NCBI GenBank assembly: GCA_905236365.1
Contig: CAJOPP010000295.1
Location: 1 to 6,531 of the forward strand
Direction of reading: 5' to 3'
From: an uncultured Lachnospiraceae bacterium
GTDB lineage: Bacteria; Bacillota; Clostridia; Lachnospirales; Lachnospiraceae
DNA length: 6,531 nt
This document shows, piece after piece, positions 4,684-6,531 of this stretch (position 1 is the stretch's first letter; each line of letters starts with the position of its first letter). The notes under the pieces are model-generated. The model made no database searches and was not told the DNA's origin. It was given only the letters and a program-made list of their open reading frames with translations. Position numbers and translations under genes: made by a program.

Positions 4684-6399
4684 ATGGAGAAAAATTGGAA
4701 AGTTCGGACCTTAAGTATTAAAGGAAAAATACTATTTCCTACAAGTATTGTTATTGTCATCACCTGTGCTTTGATCGTATTCTTTTCGTATCGGGATGCA
4801 GAGAGGGGAATGGTACAGTTAGCAGTTGAGGAAGCAACTCTTTGTGCAGAGATGACAGCAGATCAGATCGATCACAGGGCGTTACATCAGATTGATGATA
4901 AGGCAGATGAGAAGGAGAACGAACGTATGAGAGAAAATCTCAAAACGTTTGCAGACAAATATGGTATCAAGTTTTTATATACGCTTTATACAGACAAGAA
5001 TAAGGTCTATTATCAGGTATCGAGTGATTATGAAGAATACGGTGATGAGTTCGACTACCCGTATTCAGAGCTTAAGACGGTTTTTGAGGGGAATATCTAT
5101 AGTCAGGATTTTATTGATGATACAGAAGACGGAATGCTGATTACGGCATATGTACCAATATATGATTTAGAAGGAAACATTACATTGATTCTTGGAAGTG
5201 ATTATGATGCGGGTTATATTTCCAATGAATTGCATAATATGCTGATTCGTATGATAATGATTGGTGTAATCTGTATGGTGATTGCAATTATTCTGATCAA
5301 TATCTTAGTAGCAGGAATCACAAAAGGATTAAAAAGTGTTGATACCAAGATCTATGATTTGGTGCACAACGAGGGTGATCTGACACAGAAGTTGGAAGTA
5401 GCCAGCGGAGATGAATTAGAATTGATTGCAGGAAATGTGAATGAACTGCTTGCTTATATCCGGGAGATTATGTTGAACATCGCTGATAATTCTGAAAAAC
5501 TGAAAGGTTCTTCAAAAACTGTGGTGGAAGATCTCAAAGCGGCTAAAGACAGTATTGCTGACGTATCGGCAACGATGGAACAGATGAGTGCTGCAATGCA
5601 GGAGACAACCGCTTCTTTGAATATGGTGGATGACTCTGTGAATCAGGTTTCCGATGCGGTTGAAGGAGTAGCAACCAAGGCAGAAGAGGGAAGAGTGAAT
5701 ACAGAAGCGATTCAGAAAAAAGCATTAGAAATCCAATCAAAGGCCATTGAGACACAAAAACAAATGAAAGTTCGTTCTGATGCAATGGCAGAAGAGGTAA
5801 GCGATAAGATAGAACGTTCAAAAGCGGTTGAAGAGATTCGTGAGCTGACGGAGAAAATCATTCAAATTACGGGACAGACGAATCTGTTGGCACTCAATGC
5901 CAGTATCGAAGCTGCCAGAGCGGGAGAAGCAGGAAAAGGCTTTGCAGTTGTGGCAAGTGAGATTGGAAAGCTGGCAAGTGATTCCGCTGAGGCGGCGGCA
6001 GGAATCGAAGAGGTGAGCAGTGATGTGCTTTTGGCAGTGGAAGCATTGGCAGCACAAGCCAAAGAGATGCTGGTATTTCTGGAAGATACAACAATGAAAG
6101 GATATTCTGATTTAGTAGAGGTTTCTGAAAACTATCGTAATGATGCTGCGAGCATTTATCGTGTTATGCAGGAATTTGCATTTACATCGGATGAATTGCA
6201 AAAGAATATATCCATGATTCGTGAAGCAATTGATTCTGTGAATGTAGCAGTGGAAGAAAGTACACACGGAGTTGTGAACGTAGCAGAAATGTCAGTAAAT
6301 CTGACAGAAGCTGTAAAAGATATTGATAATCAGGCAAATGATAATATGGATATTGCGAGAATTTTGAATGATGAAGTACAGCGTTTTAAATTAGAATAG
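4684..6399 (+). CDS. Methyl-accepting chemotaxis protein with extracellular Cache-like sensor
   Basis: Transmembrane chemoreceptor of 571 residues that would signal through CheA and CheW to the flagellar motor. TM1 is about 16-35. An extracellular sensor spans about 36-186, whose spaced YT..D motifs and AYVPIYDLEGNITLILGSDYD (155-175) suggest a Cache/PAS-like fold. TM2 is about 187-210, followed by a HAMP domain (about 211-264) with NEGDLTQKLEVASGDELELI at 229-248. The usual HAMP proline after the membrane is a glycine (ITKGLK). The coiled-coil signalling domain runs from about 265 to the end, with the conserved hairpin tip QTNLLALNASIEAARAGEAG at 398-417 and GFAVVASEI after it. The returning arm includes an aromatic-rich segment (about 463-500) that breaks the heptads, seen in many clostridial receptors. 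No C-terminal CheR-tethering pentapeptide. AAGGAGGGG (4670-4678) fixes the start. The ligand cannot be predicted. No che gene is in the window. Confidence 0.93.
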   Translation: MEKNWKVRTLSIKGKILFPTSIVIVITCALIVFFSYRDAERGMVQLAVEEATLCAEMTADQIDHRALHQIDDKADEKENERMRENLKTFADKYGIKFLYTLYTDKNKVYYQVSSDYEEYGDEFDYPYSELKTVFEGNIYSQDFIDDTEDGMLITAYVPIYDLEGNITLILGSDYDAGYISNELHNMLIRMIMIGVICMVIAIILINILVAGITKGLKSVDTKIYDLVHNEGDLTQKLEVASGDELELIAGNVNELLAYIREIMLNIADNSEKLKGSSKTVVEDLKAAKDSIADVSATMEQMSAAMQETTASLNMVDDSVNQVSDAVEGVATKAEEGRVNTEAIQKKALEIQSKAIETQKQMKVRSDAMAEEVSDKIERSKAVEEIRELTEKIIQITGQTNLLALNASIEAARAGEAGKGFAVVASEIGKLASDSAEAAAGIEEVSSDVLLAVEALAAQAKEMLVFLEDTTMKGYSDLVEVSENYRNDAASIYRVMQEFAFTSDELQKNISMIREAIDSVNVAVEESTHGVVNVAEMSVNLTEAVKDIDNQANDNMDIARILNDEVQRFKLE

Positions 6400-6401
6400 A
6401 T

Positions 6402-6443
6402 TGCTAACTGTTCAGGTAGCATTTCGCAATTACTGCGAGATGC
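6402..6443 (+). terminator. Two overlapping hairpins directly after mcp
   Basis: First stem: TGCTA (6402-6406) with TAGCA (6417-6421), an A-G mismatch, then CTG (6408-6410) with CAG (6413-6415). Second stem: GCATTTCGCA (6419-6428) with TGCGAGATGC (6434-6443), ten pairs with one G-T around ATTAC. They share bases 6419-6421, so only one can form fully. No T-run follows the second stem, so if they act in termination they are atypical; mRNA 3'-end protection is equally possible. Confidence 0.45.
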
Positions 6444-6457
6444 GTACGAAAATATAT

Positions 6458-6472
6458 ATCTCAGACAGAGAT
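6458..6472 (+). other. Short hairpin before the GC-rich stem
   Basis: ATCTC (6458-6462) pairs with GAGAT (6468-6472) around AGACA. It abuts the GC-rich stem starting at 6472, so the two could stack. It is short and low in specificity. Confidence 0.25.
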
Positions 6473-6506
6473 GCCCCCGCCTCTAAGCAAAGCGTAGGCG
6501 GGGGCA
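6472..6506 (+). terminator. GC-rich 11-bp hairpin, terminator-like without a T-run
   Basis: TGCCCCCGCCT (6472-6482) pairs perfectly with AGGCGGGGGCA (6496-6506) around a 13-base loop. It is much more GC-rich than the flanking genes. The following bases (GGAAACTTG) have no T-run. CCCCGCCT (6475-6482) can also pair with a second AGGCGGGG at 6520-6527, giving an alternative fold. Confidence 0.45.
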
Positions 6507-6520
6507 GGAAACTTGTCTCA
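6481..6520. repeat. Intergenic repeat block, copy 2
   Basis: CTCTAAGCA (6481-6489), AGCGTAGG (6491-6498) and GTCTCA (6515-6520) match copy 1 at 4493-4530 in order, with block spacing differing by only one or two bases. Here the block overlaps the GC-rich hairpin. The element probably continues beyond the window end. Confidence 0.5.
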
Positions 6521-6531
6521 GGCGGGGTTCA

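Noticed and set aside
4518..4721. A 67-codon + strand open frame across the mcp leader and start
   Set aside because: It runs through the palindromic leader, overlaps the mcp ribosome binding site and start out of frame, and its product has no recognisable composition or domain.
5543..6094. Several overlapping minus-strand open frames opposite the chemoreceptor signalling domain
   Set aside because: They are antisense to a conserved coiled-coil coding region, mutually overlapping, and reflect its codon bias only.

Overview
The window reads as chromosomal DNA from a low-GC, strictly Firmicutes-type bacterium, most probably a gut clostridium of the Lachnospiraceae. The grounds are the KtrB/KtrA potassium-uptake pair, a YitJ-type fusion of homocysteine methyltransferase and methylenetetrahydrofolate reductase, strong purine-rich ribosome binding sites, and a chemoreceptor with a clostridial-style signalling domain. 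The family assignment is inferred from protein flavour and codon use, not from a marker gene.

Layout, all on the + strand: (1) 1-124 is the structured leader of ktrB, with a long imperfect hairpin starting at base 1. (2) 125-2291 holds ktrB then ktrA, the membrane pore and the cytoplasmic RCK gating subunit of one K+ transporter, separated by a 109-base gap that is almost filled by a 31-codon open frame. (3) 2292-2439 is a structured gap containing a cysteine-rich 21-codon open frame and a 13-bp hairpin. (4) 2440-4329 is a bifunctional methionine-synthesis enzyme joined by a linker made of three 10-residue repeats. (5) 4330-4683 is a 354-base non-coding stretch with a weak terminator, a near-consensus sigma-A promoter and a roughly 237-base leader holding mutually exclusive helices. 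(6) 4684-6399 is a methyl-accepting chemotaxis protein. (7) 6400-6531 is a non-coding tail of stacked hairpins, including a second divergent copy of a sequence block also found in the chemoreceptor leader.

The three protein modules (K+ homeostasis, C1/methionine metabolism, chemotaxis) look like independent transcription units rather than a pathway. The protein genes are ordinary. The most unusual material is between them: the long alternative-helix leader before the chemoreceptor and the repeat block it shares with the region after that gene. I see no mobile element, CRISPR array, tRNA or rRNA.
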